Source: UBA5078 sp040384465 (GTDB lineage Bacteria; Pseudomonadota; Gammaproteobacteria; Pseudomonadales; Pseudohongiellaceae). From it: a DNA stretch of 64,000 nt. A program made the translations under genes and the position numbers. The stretch lies in the NCBI GenBank assembly GCA_040384465.1, contig JAZKJF010000015.1:1-64000 (forward strand), given 5' to 3'. Of the stretch, positions 53,721 through 63,489 are shown in pieces; the first letter of the stretch is position 1, and each line of letters opens with the position of its first letter. The notes under the pieces are model-generated. The model was not told where the DNA came from, ran no database searches, and worked only from the letters and a program-made list of their open reading frames with translations.

Positions 53721-55340
53721 TTAAAACCCCTCCCCACTCCCCCTCTGCCAATCCTCCGCATAAGCCTCAGGAATACTGGTAGTCAACAATTGCCCCGCGC
53801 TAAGCGGTGTATAAATCTGATCGAAGTGCTTCAGCTCCACGCCGATGCGCTGGAAGAGATCGCTGGGCTTGAGGTCGGCCGGGTCGTCATAGCCCATTGC
53901 ACCGCACAATTCGAGGAAGGCATGCACGGTGCCGTGCTGATAATTGGCGACTCGTCGGGATTTGTCTTCGAGGTCGACGGCTTTGCCGCGCACCGGGTCC
54001 TGGGTGGCGATGCCCGTAGGACATTTGTTGGTGTTGCAGGTTTTTGACTGCACGCAGCCCAGTGCCAGCATCATGGAGCGCGCGGCGTTGACGGTGTCGG
54101 CACCGGCGGCGATCTTGCTGAGCATGTCGAAGCCGCTCGCGGTTTTGCCCGCGCTGATAATGCGGATCTGGTCGCGCAGGCCGGCGCCGGTGAGCACTTG
54201 ATGCACGAAGTAAGTGGCCTCCAGGCACGGCAGTCCCAGCCGGTTGGAGAACTCCATGGGCGCGGCGCCGGTACCACCCTCGGCACCATCGACAGTGATG
54301 AAGTCGGGGAGGATGCCGGTGCTGAGCATCGCTTTGACGATGCTCATGAACTCGCTCTTCTTGCCAATGCAGAGTTTGAAGCCGATGGGTTTACCGCCGC
54401 AGGCATCGCGCAGGCGCTGCACAAACTGCAGTAGCCCGACTGGGGTGTCGAACTCGGGATGGTTGGCAGGGGAAGTGACCGTCTTGCCGACTTCCACCAG
54501 TCGGATGAGTGCGATCTCTTTCGTCACCTTGGCGCCGGGCAGCACGCCGCCGTGAGAAGGCTTGGCGCCTTGCGAGAGTTTGATTTCGATCATCTTCACA
54601 TGTTCGTCGGCGGCATTGCTGGCGAATGCGACATCGTTGAACGTGCCATCCAGATTGCGGCAACCGAAGTAGCCAGTGCCGATCTGCCAGATGAGGTCGC
54701 CACCATGTTCACGGTGATAGGTGCTGATGCTGCCTTCGCCGGTGTTGTGCGCGAATTTTCCCATCGCTGCGCCTTTGTTGAGAGCGCTGATGGCGTTGCC
54801 ACTCAGCGCTCCGAAACTCATGCCGGAGATGTTCAGCAGGGAGGCGCTGTAGGGCTGACTGCACTGCGGGCCGCCGAACAGTACGCGGAATTTGTGTTCT
54901 GGAACCGTGGTCGCCTTGATGGAGTGAAAGACGGTGAGGTAGCCCTGCGCCATCAGATCCTGTTCGGTGCCGAAGGGCAGCGTGTCGTTGACGCTCTTCG
55001 CGCGGCGATAGATGAGGTCGCGTGCTTCACGGTTGAACGGTGCTTCTTCCAGATTGCTGGCAATGAAGTACTGGCGAATCTCGGGGCGAATGCTCTCGAA
55101 GAGATAACGCAGGTTTGCGAACACCGGGTAGTTGCGGCGCAGGTTGCTTTCGCTGGAATAGAGATCGCGCATGCCGATGGAGAAGTACACCACGGCCAGC
55201 ACGAACAAGGTCAGCAGCGCCGGGTGTGCGCCCAGCGCGGCCGGCATCACCGTCCAGCCTGTTGCCTCCATCAGCAGGTAGTAACTCAGGGGCAGCCAGA
55301 TCAGGCTGACGATCCAGAAGAAACGCACGGCGGGAGTCAT
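53721..55340 (-). CDS. FMN-binding glutamate synthase-family membrane protein
   Basis: 539 residues. Two membrane helices in the first 55 residues, then the glutamate-synthase FMN barrel: SGMSFGALSGNAISALNKGA, GEGSISTYHREHGGDLIWQIG, VDGAEGGTGAAPMEF. The iron-sulfur region is SKTCNTNKCPTGIATQDP. It lacks the amidotransferase domain of true glutamate synthase, so ammonia-dependent glutamate formation is not assured. The natural substrate of this family is unknown. Confidence 0.92.
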   Translation of the reverse strand: MTPAVRFFWIVSLIWLPLSYYLLMEATGWTVMPAALGAHPALLTLFVLAVVYFSIGMRDLYSSESNLRRNYPVFANLRYLFESIRPEIRQYFIASNLEEAPFNREARDLIYRRAKSVNDTLPFGTEQDLMAQGYLTVFHSIKATTVPEHKFRVLFGGPQCSQPYSASLLNISGMSFGALSGNAISALNKGAAMGKFAHNTGEGSISTYHREHGGDLIWQIGTGYFGCRNLDGTFNDVAFASNAADEHVKMIEIKLSQGAKPSHGGVLPGAKVTKEIALIRLVEVGKTVTSPANHPEFDTPVGLLQFVQRLRDACGGKPIGFKLCIGKKSEFMSIVKAMLSTGILPDFITVDGAEGGTGAAPMEFSNRLGLPCLEATYFVHQVLTGAGLRDQIRIISAGKTASGFDMLSKIAAGADTVNAARSMMLALGCVQSKTCNTNKCPTGIATQDPVRGKAVDLEDKSRRVANYQHGTVHAFLELCGAMGYDDPADLKPSDLFQRIGVELKHFDQIYTPLSAGQLLTTSIPEAYAEDWQRGSGEGF

Positions 55341-55393
55341 AGGCGGAACGGTCCTGTGAGAGGAGGCACTTTGTTGTGATTGTAGGAGCGTGA

Positions 55394-56131
55394 TTATAGG
55401 CGTAACAGCAGGGTCACAGAGGCCTCGGTGTCGGTCTTCTCTCTCCCTATCGGCACTTCAGACTGGTTCTTCACCTTGACGGCGAATTTCATCGACAGGT
55501 TGTCCATGATGTCAGACTGAATGGAAGTTTCCGAACGGGTAATGTTGGATTCGTCACCGGCCTCGACGCTCAGGTTCTGGATGAACAGCGCGTTCTCGGA
55601 GACCTGCCACTGGTACTCGGTGCCCAGACGGACGATGGCTTCCTGGAAATCATCAGTAGGGGTTCGGGAGGTTCGCATACCGGCACCGATGGTGTAGTTC
55701 CAGTCCATGTTCTCGCGGTTGGGCAGCAGGCTGTGACCATAGCTGACGGTGATGTCTGATTGGCTGTCATAGCCGCTGAAGCGGTCGTCTTCGTGAGCGC
55801 CTCGGGTCATGATGAAGCTCACGGCGTTCATGTTGTAGGTCGCATTGACGACGCCATACCAGCGTTGTGCTGCCAGGACATCGTCTTTCGAAGAGCGGAA
55901 ACCATCCACGGAGAGCCCATACTCCCAGCTGTCGCGCAGCAATGCGACAGCACCGCGTACTTTGATGTTCTCGTCTTCGGTGTTGCCGGAGGTGAAGATG
56001 GCACCCAGTTCCAGTTCGGAGGTGACGCCATTGGTGCTTTCCTGAGCCAGAGTGTGTTGCGGCAGGCCTGTGAGCCCGAGCAAAAGCGTGCTTGCTGCAA
56101 GAAGGCGGGCAGTGAGAGTGCTTTGCATCAT
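55394..56131 (-). CDS. DUF481 (YdiY-like) outer-membrane protein
   Basis: 245 residues from ATG 56131 (AAGGA five bases upstream); the extra N-terminus of the open frame has no signal. Signal peptide ends near TLAQE. The mature part is a small beta-barrel: SELELGAIFTSGNTEDENIKVRG is the hallmark start, and the last strand is ASVTLLLRL. Function unknown; probably in the outer membrane. Confidence 0.9.
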   Translation of the reverse strand: MMQSTLTARLLAASTLLLGLTGLPQHTLAQESTNGVTSELELGAIFTSGNTEDENIKVRGAVALLRDSWEYGLSVDGFRSSKDDVLAAQRWYGVVNATYNMNAVSFIMTRGAHEDDRFSGYDSQSDITVSYGHSLLPNRENMDWNYTIGAGMRTSRTPTDDFQEAIVRLGTEYQWQVSENALFIQNLSVEAGDESNITRSETSIQSDIMDNLSMKFAVKVKNQSEVPIGREKTDTEASVTLLLRL

Positions 56132-56213
56132 GTTCGTCCTTTTTGTTGTGAATGCGGAATGAGAATGTGTCGGCATTCTAAAGGCTGAGGCTGAAAATGA
56201 CTAATCAGAAGGT

Positions 56214-56266
56214 GCACCTCCCGTCTGCCTTCTTCCTGGGGGAGGAAGCAGGCAGACGGGAGGTGC
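56214..56266. terminator. Long hairpin after the first TonB receptor gene
   Basis: A 23-base stem with one mismatch (GCACCTCCCGTCTGCC against its inverse) and a seven-base loop, 18 bases after the receptor stop in the leftward direction. The T tract after it is poor, so it may terminate weakly or protect the 3' end. Confidence 0.75.
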
Positions 56267-56283
56267 CTGAACAACTCAGCGTG

Positions 56284-59169
56284 TTAGACGCCAGGCTGCC
56301 AGTCCAGGGACACCCAGAACTGTCTGCCCCATGGGGATTGCAGACGGCTTTCGAAGCCTCCGAGAATCGGGAAGCGCTGAGGTAGTTGATTGAACAGATT
56401 GCTGATGCCTGTGCTGACGGTGATTTCGCTGTCGAAATAGTCAGTAAAGACATAGGCGTACTGTGCATTCACGGTGGTTTGCGATTCGATCAGACGGTCT
56501 GCCTTGTAGCCTGTCAGCAGATTGTTGACCTGGTCATCAAACTTCACGTGGTGGGTATAGTTCGCGCTGACGGCAGCACTGTGTTGCCCCATGAACCAGT
56601 TGAGCCGCAGATTACCTTTCACCTTCGGCAACGGAGGCACAATGCCGGTGATGGCATTCTGTTTGCCCAGTGCGTCTTTGACTCCGCCGGTGAGGTCCTC
56701 GTAACGATAATCCGTGTAGTAGGAACCCGTCAGGGTTGCTTCGAAAGTCCCCCAGTCATCGGTGTCATAGGTGTAGCGGGTACGCATGTCGAACAGGTCT
56801 ATCCACACGGAGCTGATGTTGGCTGCCTGCCGAATGACCTTGATGACCTGCTGCGTGCTCGCGTCACGAATCACACCGGGTGATGCTCCGCCGGCATTGG
56901 CCGCGAGCCAGGCATTGGCGGCGTTGCGTGTTGCAGAGCCCGGTGTGCGGTTGTAAGTGGCTGTCGTGGCGCCTATCCCCGCAAGCATTTGCTGGAACTG
57001 CAGGCCCACCGCGTCATCGGTCGTCAGTGTGCGGATACGGTCCACGTATTTGATGCTCTGATAATCGAGGCTGACGCTCAGCGCTTCATCCGGTTCCCAG
57101 GTGAAACCGATGTTCTTGATGGTGGAGGTTTCTGGTTGCAGCGTCGGGTTGCCTGAGCTGCAGGTGGCACCTCCATTCAAGACACCGCCGGTGATGGGGT
57201 CGGCACCAAAGAATATCTCGCCACAGCCTTCATTCGGATCAAACGGCCGTGCTGAGGTGGCCGTAGGTGCCAGGAAGCTTTCACCCCATGATGTGCGGAT
57301 TGCCAGCGTCGGCAGCGCTTCCCAGCGCAGTGCCACTTTCGGTGTTGTAGCGTCCAGGCCGAAGTCGCCGAAGCGCTCGTGGCGAACCGCCAGTTGTGCT
57401 GTCAATGTTTCCAACACGGGCGCTTCGAATTCCATGAAAGCCGCTTTCACGTTGGAGTAGTAGGTGTTGTTCTTCGGCGCGCTGTCCGCGATGCTGGTGC
57501 CGTAATCCTGCCCTATCAACGCGAAGGGATTGTTGCCGGTGTACTCCGTGTAGTCACGCATCTGGTAGCCGGTGGCCATGGAGACCGCTCCTGCCGGGAG
57601 ATCGAACAGTTCACCGGTGATAGTGACTTCGAAGATTTCCAGCTCGTCGGTGTCTGTGCGGACGTTGTCGACCAGATCGTGAATCCAGTCCACCACTTCC
57701 TGGCTGTTGTCCGTTACACCCGCGACATAGAACGGCGAGCGTGGGTCTGATGATCCGAAGGGGTTGAAGTAAAGTTTACCGGAAGCACCGCCCTTGCCTG
57801 CCAGCGCGAGCTGCATGCGTGGCAGGCTCAACGCTTTCTGATCGCTGTCGCGACGTGAAGTCTGACGCGAGTAGTAAGAGTAGCCGGTCCAGGTGTCACT
57901 CATGTCAAAGCGTGCACCGAGTTTCCAGCGGTCGGTGTAGACAGAGTTCTTGACCAGTCGCGCGCCGGTCGAGCCTTCGATGTGCGATGGCAGAGTGCCT
58001 GCTGTCGCAATCGGGCGCCACAGCCAGGGGCTGAGGTCGACTTTCCAAGAGTTCGCTGGATGATTGCCTGGCACCAGCAACGCGGTTCTGTTGTTGGCGT
58101 TCTGCTGGTAACTACCCGTCTGACGACTGTCGTTTTCACGATAGCTAAGATTGACTGTCGCTTCGAGTTGCAGCCAGTCAGCGGCATCGTACGTGACGTT
58201 CTGATAAACGTTGTACTCTTCCATGCCATCCGCGAGCGGCCATTGCACGGCGTAGTTCATGTAGCAGTCGCTGGCACCGACCTTGATGCCGCTCTGGTTG
58301 TTCAGCGGCGCGCTGAGGGAGGTTTCTGCAGGAGAATTCGCGAATGCGCCGCAGCTCGGATCACGCAGGTTGGTAGTCTTCAGCGTGCCGCCGTGCAGCC
58401 CGCCGACATTCAGTTTTGCGCCGACAGCTTCTCGCCACACCCCAGGCATGCCGGAGTTGGCCCAGCCATAGGCGTAGTCGAGAGTTCTTGGGCGTTCATA
58501 CATCATCAAGGGTGTGCGTTTCTTGTAGTCCACGGCACCGACCCAATTGACGCCGTTGTCGAAGGATCTGCCGAATAACATCGCCAGTGCTGGTTCTTCC
58601 ATGCCACCGTCTTCGTCACGCTGATAGTAAGCGCGGGCGCGGATGCCATCGAATTCCTTGACGGGGATGAGGTTCACCACACCTGCGACTGCGTCAGAAC
58701 CGTACAGCGCTGAACCGCCGTCGAGCACGACTTCCATACGCGCAATCGCGATGTCGGGAACGAGGCTGGAGACAGCGGTATCGACAGAGCGGACACCGTC
58801 TATCAAGGTCAGCGTGCTGTTCTCGCCGAGGCCGCGCAAGTTGAATGTGGCACCTGTCGCGCTTTGTCCGCCATCAGCACCGGCGTTGACGTTGGCGACA
58901 GTGTTGGTGTTCTGGGTATAGGTCAGGTCGCGGATGTACTGCCCCATGTTGGGCGCTCCGGACTGATAGAGATCTTCCTGGGAAACAGTGTCAACAGGAG
59001 AGTTCTGCGCGAATTTGCTGTTCCGGATATAGGAGCCCGTGACAACCACTTCTTCGACTTCAGGATCAGTAGTGTTCTGAGCATTGACAATCACTGGTGA
59101 TGAAAGTGAAGCCACCAGGCACGTTTGTATAAGATAGCGGAGTCTGAACGATTTACTTCGGTTAGGCAT
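56284..59169 (-). CDS. TonB-dependent outer-membrane receptor 1
   Basis: 961 residues. Signal peptide (cleavage near VNAQN), TonB box EVEEVVVTGSY, plug domain (about 50-180: NLRGLGENSTLTLIDGVRS, GSALYGSDAVAGVVNLI), then a 22-strand barrel ending in GRQFWVSLDWQPGV. Style is that of sugar/peptide-type TonB receptors (RGLGENSTLTLIDG). No regulator or inner-membrane carrier is adjacent, so the substrate is unknown. It is followed by a hairpin and preceded by a 215-base gap. Confidence 0.95.
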   Translation of the reverse strand: MPNRSKSFRLRYLIQTCLVASLSSPVIVNAQNTTDPEVEEVVVTGSYIRNSKFAQNSPVDTVSQEDLYQSGAPNMGQYIRDLTYTQNTNTVANVNAGADGGQSATGATFNLRGLGENSTLTLIDGVRSVDTAVSSLVPDIAIARMEVVLDGGSALYGSDAVAGVVNLIPVKEFDGIRARAYYQRDEDGGMEEPALAMLFGRSFDNGVNWVGAVDYKKRTPLMMYERPRTLDYAYGWANSGMPGVWREAVGAKLNVGGLHGGTLKTTNLRDPSCGAFANSPAETSLSAPLNNQSGIKVGASDCYMNYAVQWPLADGMEEYNVYQNVTYDAADWLQLEATVNLSYRENDSRQTGSYQQNANNRTALLVPGNHPANSWKVDLSPWLWRPIATAGTLPSHIEGSTGARLVKNSVYTDRWKLGARFDMSDTWTGYSYYSRQTSRRDSDQKALSLPRMQLALAGKGGASGKLYFNPFGSSDPRSPFYVAGVTDNSQEVVDWIHDLVDNVRTDTDELEIFEVTITGELFDLPAGAVSMATGYQMRDYTEYTGNNPFALIGQDYGTSIADSAPKNNTYYSNVKAAFMEFEAPVLETLTAQLAVRHERFGDFGLDATTPKVALRWEALPTLAIRTSWGESFLAPTATSARPFDPNEGCGEIFFGADPITGGVLNGGATCSSGNPTLQPETSTIKNIGFTWEPDEALSVSLDYQSIKYVDRIRTLTTDDAVGLQFQQMLAGIGATTATYNRTPGSATRNAANAWLAANAGGASPGVIRDASTQQVIKVIRQAANISSVWIDLFDMRTRYTYDTDDWGTFEATLTGSYYTDYRYEDLTGGVKDALGKQNAITGIVPPLPKVKGNLRLNWFMGQHSAAVSANYTHHVKFDDQVNNLLTGYKADRLIESQTTVNAQYAYVFTDYFDSEITVSTGISNLFNQLPQRFPILGGFESRLQSPWGRQFWVSLDWQPGV

Positions 59170-59325
59170 GAGTATTCCCCATTATTTTCATTTTTATTTT
59201 TCCCGTATTTCTTGAAAAATTCGAGAAGCCTTTATTTATATCAACTGCGCAGAAAATGCAAATGGGGCTCGTTGTCTTTTTATAAAATAAAGGAAGGGAG
59301 TACGGGGAGGTTCGGAGGAAGGAGA

Positions 59326-59359
59326 CCGGCAAGAGTGCTCCACACAGCACTCTTGCCGG
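59326..59359. terminator. Hairpin after the exported RidA gene
   Basis: CCGGCAAGAGTGCT (59326-59339) and its perfect inverse (59346-59359) with a six-base loop, 25 bases after the leftward ridA stop. The T tract is interrupted by C, so it is a probable but not ideal terminator. Confidence 0.7.
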
Positions 59360-59384
59360 CATGCTTGAAACTTTTCTGAAAAAT

Positions 59385-59861
59385 TTACTTGGGCATTCTT
59401 GCTGCGCGGACTTCGATCTCGACAAGCCAGCCTTCGACAACCAGTCCGGCAATCTCTACCACCGAGCGTACGGGCTTCATGGGGTTCTCTTCGGTGCCGA
59501 AGAATTTGACATAGCCACGATTGAAGCCGGCGAAGTCAAATGTGCCATCTGCCCCCGCAACGCCAAACACGCGCACCTGTACGATGTCGGACATGGACCA
59601 GCCTTGTGCTTCCAGTGACTCCTTGAATTTTTCAAAAGTATTGGTGGTCTGTTGCTCCATGTCACCATAAGTGCCATCAGCCTGCGGTGAGGCGCCTGCG
59701 CCGCTCAGGTACAAGGTCTCTGCACCAGCAGGAATGCTGATGGTGTTGAAGAACATTCTGCCTTCGCCTTCACGCACGATTTCCTGTGCGTTGGCTGTCA
59801 TGGCGATTGAGCCTGCCAGCAGGGCAGAGCTGAGTGTCAGTAACTTGATAAGCTTCGACAT
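59385..59861 (-). CDS. Exported RidA (YjgF)-family protein
   Basis: 158 residues. A signal peptide (cleavage near TANAQ) precedes a RidA fold: LYLSGAGASPQADG, QQTTNTFEKFKESLEAQGWSMSDIVQVRVFG, NPMKPVRSVVEIAGLVVEGWLVEIEVRA. The Arg of the RSVVEIAGL motif that holds enamine substrates is present. Typical RidA is cytosolic; the export signal makes this a periplasmic variant. It is 44 bases after the dihaem cytochrome gene in the same direction. Confidence 0.9.
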   Translation of the reverse strand: MSKLIKLLTLSSALLAGSIAMTANAQEIVREGEGRMFFNTISIPAGAETLYLSGAGASPQADGTYGDMEQQTTNTFEKFKESLEAQGWSMSDIVQVRVFGVAGADGTFDFAGFNRGYVKFFGTEENPMKPVRSVVEIAGLVVEGWLVEIEVRAARMPK

Positions 59862-59905
59862 AGTCGGTGTCCTCTCGGTTGCATAAAAGTCGGTTGTATA
59901 AAAAT

Positions 59906-60547
59906 TTAACGCCCTAGCGTATTGATATAGCTGACGACGTCGATGATAGCCTGTTCGTCGGCAAGTCCGGCAGCCATCGCGCGCATCGGAGCGCCAAAGG
60001 TATCGAGCGGATCAGTGCCTCGATAGCCCGCTTTGAAATTTTTCAACTGCGTGACCAGATACCAATCGTTCTGTCCGCGCAGAGCAGGGGCGTTCATCGC
60101 TTCATTGCCCTGAGCATCGGCGCCGTGGCAGGTCGCGCAGGCTTGATAGAGTCGTTGCCCGTTCGTGGTGTTGCCAGTGGTTAGCGTAGGCACTGTCGGT
60201 TTGTATTCCCAGGTCGCTACCCAATCAAGAATGTCGGCGATATTGTCGTCTGTGAGAATGGCCGCCATCGGCTGCATCTCCATGCCTTGATAGTCCTCGG
60301 CATGTTTGCCGCGCCCACCGGCACGGAATAATTCGAGCTGTCGTTGCAAGTACCACGGCTCCATGCCAGCCAGACGAGGCGCTTGAATGCCCTCGCTGCC
60401 CATGCCGTCGGTGCCGTGACAGGTAAAGCAGAACCGGTGGTCTACCGGCTCATGAGGTTCGGCTGCCCATGTGCTGGTGGAGACTGTGGCTGAAACTACC
60501 GCCGTCGTCGCAATTGCCATCAGCATGGGAAATACGTTGCGCGTCAT
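59906..60547 (-). CDS. Dihaem cytochrome c (c4-like)
   Basis: 213 residues with signal peptide (cleavage near TWAAE). Two haem sites, Cys40-FT-Cys43-His44 and Cys137-AT-Cys140-His141, one in each half, as in cytochrome c4 pairs (LAGMEPWYLQRQLELFRAG; ALRGQNDWYLVTQLKNFKAG repeats). Probable Met ligands lie in MQPMA and MRAMA. AGGAG lies ten bases before the ATG. Periplasmic electron carrier; partner enzyme not evident in the block. Confidence 0.95.
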   Translation of the reverse strand: MTRNVFPMLMAIATTAVVSATVSTSTWAAEPHEPVDHRFCFTCHGTDGMGSEGIQAPRLAGMEPWYLQRQLELFRAGGRGKHAEDYQGMEMQPMAAILTDDNIADILDWVATWEYKPTVPTLTTGNTTNGQRLYQACATCHGADAQGNEAMNAPALRGQNDWYLVTQLKNFKAGYRGTDPLDTFGAPMRAMAAGLADEQAIIDVVSYINTLGR

Positions 60548-60569
60548 GAATTCTCATCTCCTGTTGAAA

Positions 60570-60594
60570 GAGGGGTGCCGCAAAGGCACCCCTC
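60570..60594. terminator. Hairpin between TonB receptor 2 and the cytochrome gene
   Basis: GAGGGGTGCC and GGCACCCCTC are perfectly inverted around a five-base loop. In the leftward direction it follows the receptor stop by 24 bases and is followed by TTTC. It could reduce read-through into the cytochrome and ridA genes. Confidence 0.7.
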
Positions 60595-60618
60595 CCATTG
60601 ACTGACTTTCCTTTCTAC

Positions 60619-63162
60619 TTACATGTCCATCTTGAAGCGAGCGTACCAGAACGCGCCGTTCGGGCTGAACGCTGCGTTGGTCACGTACTTGTTGCTGGTG
60701 CTGGAGATGATATCAACTGGGCGAATCTTCTCTGGCATGGTGTTGAGGATGTTATCCGCACCGACGATGAAAGTGTAACGATCGCGGAACGTGTAAGCAG
60801 CCTCGCCACCGAAGATCACCTCGGAGCCTACCCAGTAATCGCGCGCCGGTACTGCGTTGGCGGGTACTGAGAAGTACTCGTCGTAGTAGTTGGCTTGCAG
60901 CGTGAAGCGCCAGTCAGTGATCGTGTGGTTGACGCGGAAGTTGCCACGGTTGGCAGGGATTCCGTCTTCCAGATCGGCAACGTTGGCGCGGGTCAGCAGG
61001 CCTGGCGTGAAGCTGTCCAGTTGCTGCTTGGTCCAGGCCCAGGAAGCGGCCAGTTCGGTGCGGCCGAAGTTGTCCCAGTCCATCGCGTACGAGCCAACCA
61101 GCTCAACACCTTCGTTGGTGGTGGACATGTCGTTGGTGTAGTAGTTGAAGGACACGATGCTGCGCGCGCCGGAGATGCCTGAGGCTTCCAGTTGCTGTGC
61201 AATCGCTTCGGTGATGTCGAAGGTTGCAGAGTTCAGGATGCGGTCACGCAGTTCGATGCGATAGTAATCCAGCGTCAGGTCCAGACCGCCGATTTCCGTG
61301 GCCACACCGATGCTGAAGTTGCGGGATTTCTCTGGTGTCAGCTCGGTACCACCGAACAGCTGTGATATCGGGTTGGTCGGAGGAATCTGGCCTTGTGTGA
61401 CAGGAATACCATCGACCACACCTGTGCTGATGTTGGAGATGTTGGCCTGGCCGGGCGACGGAGCACGGAAACCGGTGCTGACCGTGCTGCGGATGTTGGT
61501 GGATTCCGTCAGCGCGTAGCGAGCGGTCAGCTTGCCATTAGTGGTGCCGCCGAAGGTGTTGTAGAAGTCTTCGTAGCGGATTGCAGCGCCGAGCAACAGT
61601 CTTTCAGTCGCATCGGCTTCGAGGTCGGCATAGATACTCCAGTTCTTGCGGTCCCAGGTGCCCTGCTGATCAGGACCGAAACCCTGGAAGCCGTCGGAAC
61701 CGACACCCATGCCCAAGTTGGCATAGGGGCCAACGCGGTAGGAGTTCTGGTCCTTGGAGGCTACCTTGAAGATCTCACGACGCCATTCCAGACCGTAAGC
61801 AACGTTCAGTGGTGAGTACAGACCCACTTCGAAAGCCTTGGACAGGTCCAGGTTGAGGTTGTTCTCGATGGTGGTGTAGATGCCCGGTGAGAAGCTGGTC
61901 GGAGAGTCCGGACCCATGGACGGGTTAGTGGTGTTGTTGATGAAGTAAGTGATCTCGGAGAAACCATTGCCCATGCTCAGATCATAGGTCGTACCGTCGT
62001 CCAGTTCGCCTTTGATGCCGGTAGCATTGGACATGTCCCGCACCTGGCCACCGAAGTCTGGTGTATAGCCACCGGGGAACCACTCCAAGAAGGTAAAGCA
62101 CTGAGGATCTGCCAGGCCAGCCTGAGCAGCTGCCACGGAGCTGGTCACTTTGGTGACTGGATTGATGCCGCGCGGGATGGTCGGGCAGGTGGTGCCTGTG
62201 CCCGGAGTCAGGTCCATGAACAACTGGTTGGCGCCACGGGTGAACACGCCGCTGCGGTTTTCCGGGTTACGGTAGAAGAAGCCGAGTTCCACATCCTTCT
62301 CACTGTAGCCGCCGAACGAGTACAGCGTCTGATTGCCACCAAGATCCACGCCGACGTTGGCGAAGAAGTTGACGATCTCGGTGTCTGGCAGGCCCTGATA
62401 CTGGGAGTTGACGCGAATAGCGTTGTTGCCGGCATTGATCAAAGCCTGCGCGTCGCCGCGCTGGATGCTGCGGTCGCTGCGCTTCTGGTTGGTCATGTCG
62501 AGGCTGAGGCTGGCGAATCCGGTTTCGCCCAGTGGCAGGCCAAGGTTGGCGGCCGCATAGTTCAGCTGACCATCATCGGTCTCGGTGTACATGCCGGTTT
62601 TGGTTTCAATCGACAGACCTTCACTGTTTTCCTTGAGCATGAAGTTGATCACGCCCGCGATGGCGTCGGAACCGTACTGAGCGGCGGAGCCGTCACGCAG
62701 CACTTCTACCTGACGCAGAGCAATGGGAGGAATCTGAGCGACGTCTGGGAAGTGCGTGCCCTCGCGGCCGAATTGCACCGCCGCAGAACGATGGCGGCGT
62801 TTGCCGTTTACCAGTACCAGCGTGTCGTCCGCAGGCAGGCCGCGCAAGGTGGCAGGACGCACCAGACTGTTGGAGTCATTGATGTCCTGAGTGTCCACGT
62901 TGAAGGTCGGCACCAGGTTGCGCAGCAGGTCGTTGATGTCGGCTGTGCCCTGATCCTGGAAGTCTGTTGCCGAGAACACGTCGACTGGCGCTGCGGAGTC
63001 GAGTGCTGTTCTGGGGGCGCGGCGCGAACCGGTTACCACCACTTCTTCGATGTCTGCATCCTGGCCTTGGGCCTGTGCCATGGCAACGGGAGCGGTGGTG
63101 GCGGCGATTGAGCCCAGCAGGGCAGCAACCGACGACATGGTCAGCAGTTTTGAAATCTTCAT
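60619..63162 (-). CDS. TonB-dependent outer-membrane receptor 2
   Basis: 847 residues. Signal peptide (cleavage near MAQAQ), TonB box DIEEVVVTGSRR, plug (about 45-165: ATLRGLPADDTLVLVNGKRRHRS, GSAAQYGSDAIAGVINFM), barrel, and a last strand ending NGAFWYARFKMDM. This RGLP-DDTLVLVNGKRRH plug is common in receptors of marine gammaproteobacteria. It starts the leftward block receptor-cytochrome-RidA. Substrate unknown. Confidence 0.95.
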   Translation of the reverse strand: MKISKLLTMSSVAALLGSIAATTAPVAMAQAQGQDADIEEVVVTGSRRAPRTALDSAAPVDVFSATDFQDQGTADINDLLRNLVPTFNVDTQDINDSNSLVRPATLRGLPADDTLVLVNGKRRHRSAAVQFGREGTHFPDVAQIPPIALRQVEVLRDGSAAQYGSDAIAGVINFMLKENSEGLSIETKTGMYTETDDGQLNYAAANLGLPLGETGFASLSLDMTNQKRSDRSIQRGDAQALINAGNNAIRVNSQYQGLPDTEIVNFFANVGVDLGGNQTLYSFGGYSEKDVELGFFYRNPENRSGVFTRGANQLFMDLTPGTGTTCPTIPRGINPVTKVTSSVAAAQAGLADPQCFTFLEWFPGGYTPDFGGQVRDMSNATGIKGELDDGTTYDLSMGNGFSEITYFINNTTNPSMGPDSPTSFSPGIYTTIENNLNLDLSKAFEVGLYSPLNVAYGLEWRREIFKVASKDQNSYRVGPYANLGMGVGSDGFQGFGPDQQGTWDRKNWSIYADLEADATERLLLGAAIRYEDFYNTFGGTTNGKLTARYALTESTNIRSTVSTGFRAPSPGQANISNISTGVVDGIPVTQGQIPPTNPISQLFGGTELTPEKSRNFSIGVATEIGGLDLTLDYYRIELRDRILNSATFDITEAIAQQLEASGISGARSIVSFNYYTNDMSTTNEGVELVGSYAMDWDNFGRTELAASWAWTKQQLDSFTPGLLTRANVADLEDGIPANRGNFRVNHTITDWRFTLQANYYDEYFSVPANAVPARDYWVGSEVIFGGEAAYTFRDRYTFIVGADNILNTMPEKIRPVDIISSTSNKYVTNAAFSPNGAFWYARFKMDM

Positions 63163-63489
63163 AGTTTTTTCCCTTGTCTTCTTCTTGATTAGCGAAAGAT
63201 GGTTTCGTAAGTACTTCAGTCCTGTTAACGACAGCCCTTCTACGCGAGGTGAAACCTGCAGGGGCCTTGTAAACTCCAGTGGGTCGTGAAGTGAGTCAAC
63301 CAGATAGCGATTTCGATTATCGAGAGGGGGAGGCGGGAAAGTCCTCCCAAAAACCTTCTGAATACCTCCTCAAACTCTGGAATGAGGCGAATTCCGGACG
63401 TGCGTGAAGGCAGGGCGCAGGGCGCCTGACTGAATCATGCAATTCAGAAATTGAGAAGCGTGAGAGGCGTGGGAGCGGGTGTGGAAAGC
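63163..63489. other. Intergenic region without gene
   Basis: About 330 bases upstream of TonB receptor 2. A run of AAAAACC with a short GGGAGG/CCTCCC inverted repeat lies near 63325-63355. No coding frame is supported; the receptor promoter should be here. Confidence 0.55.
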
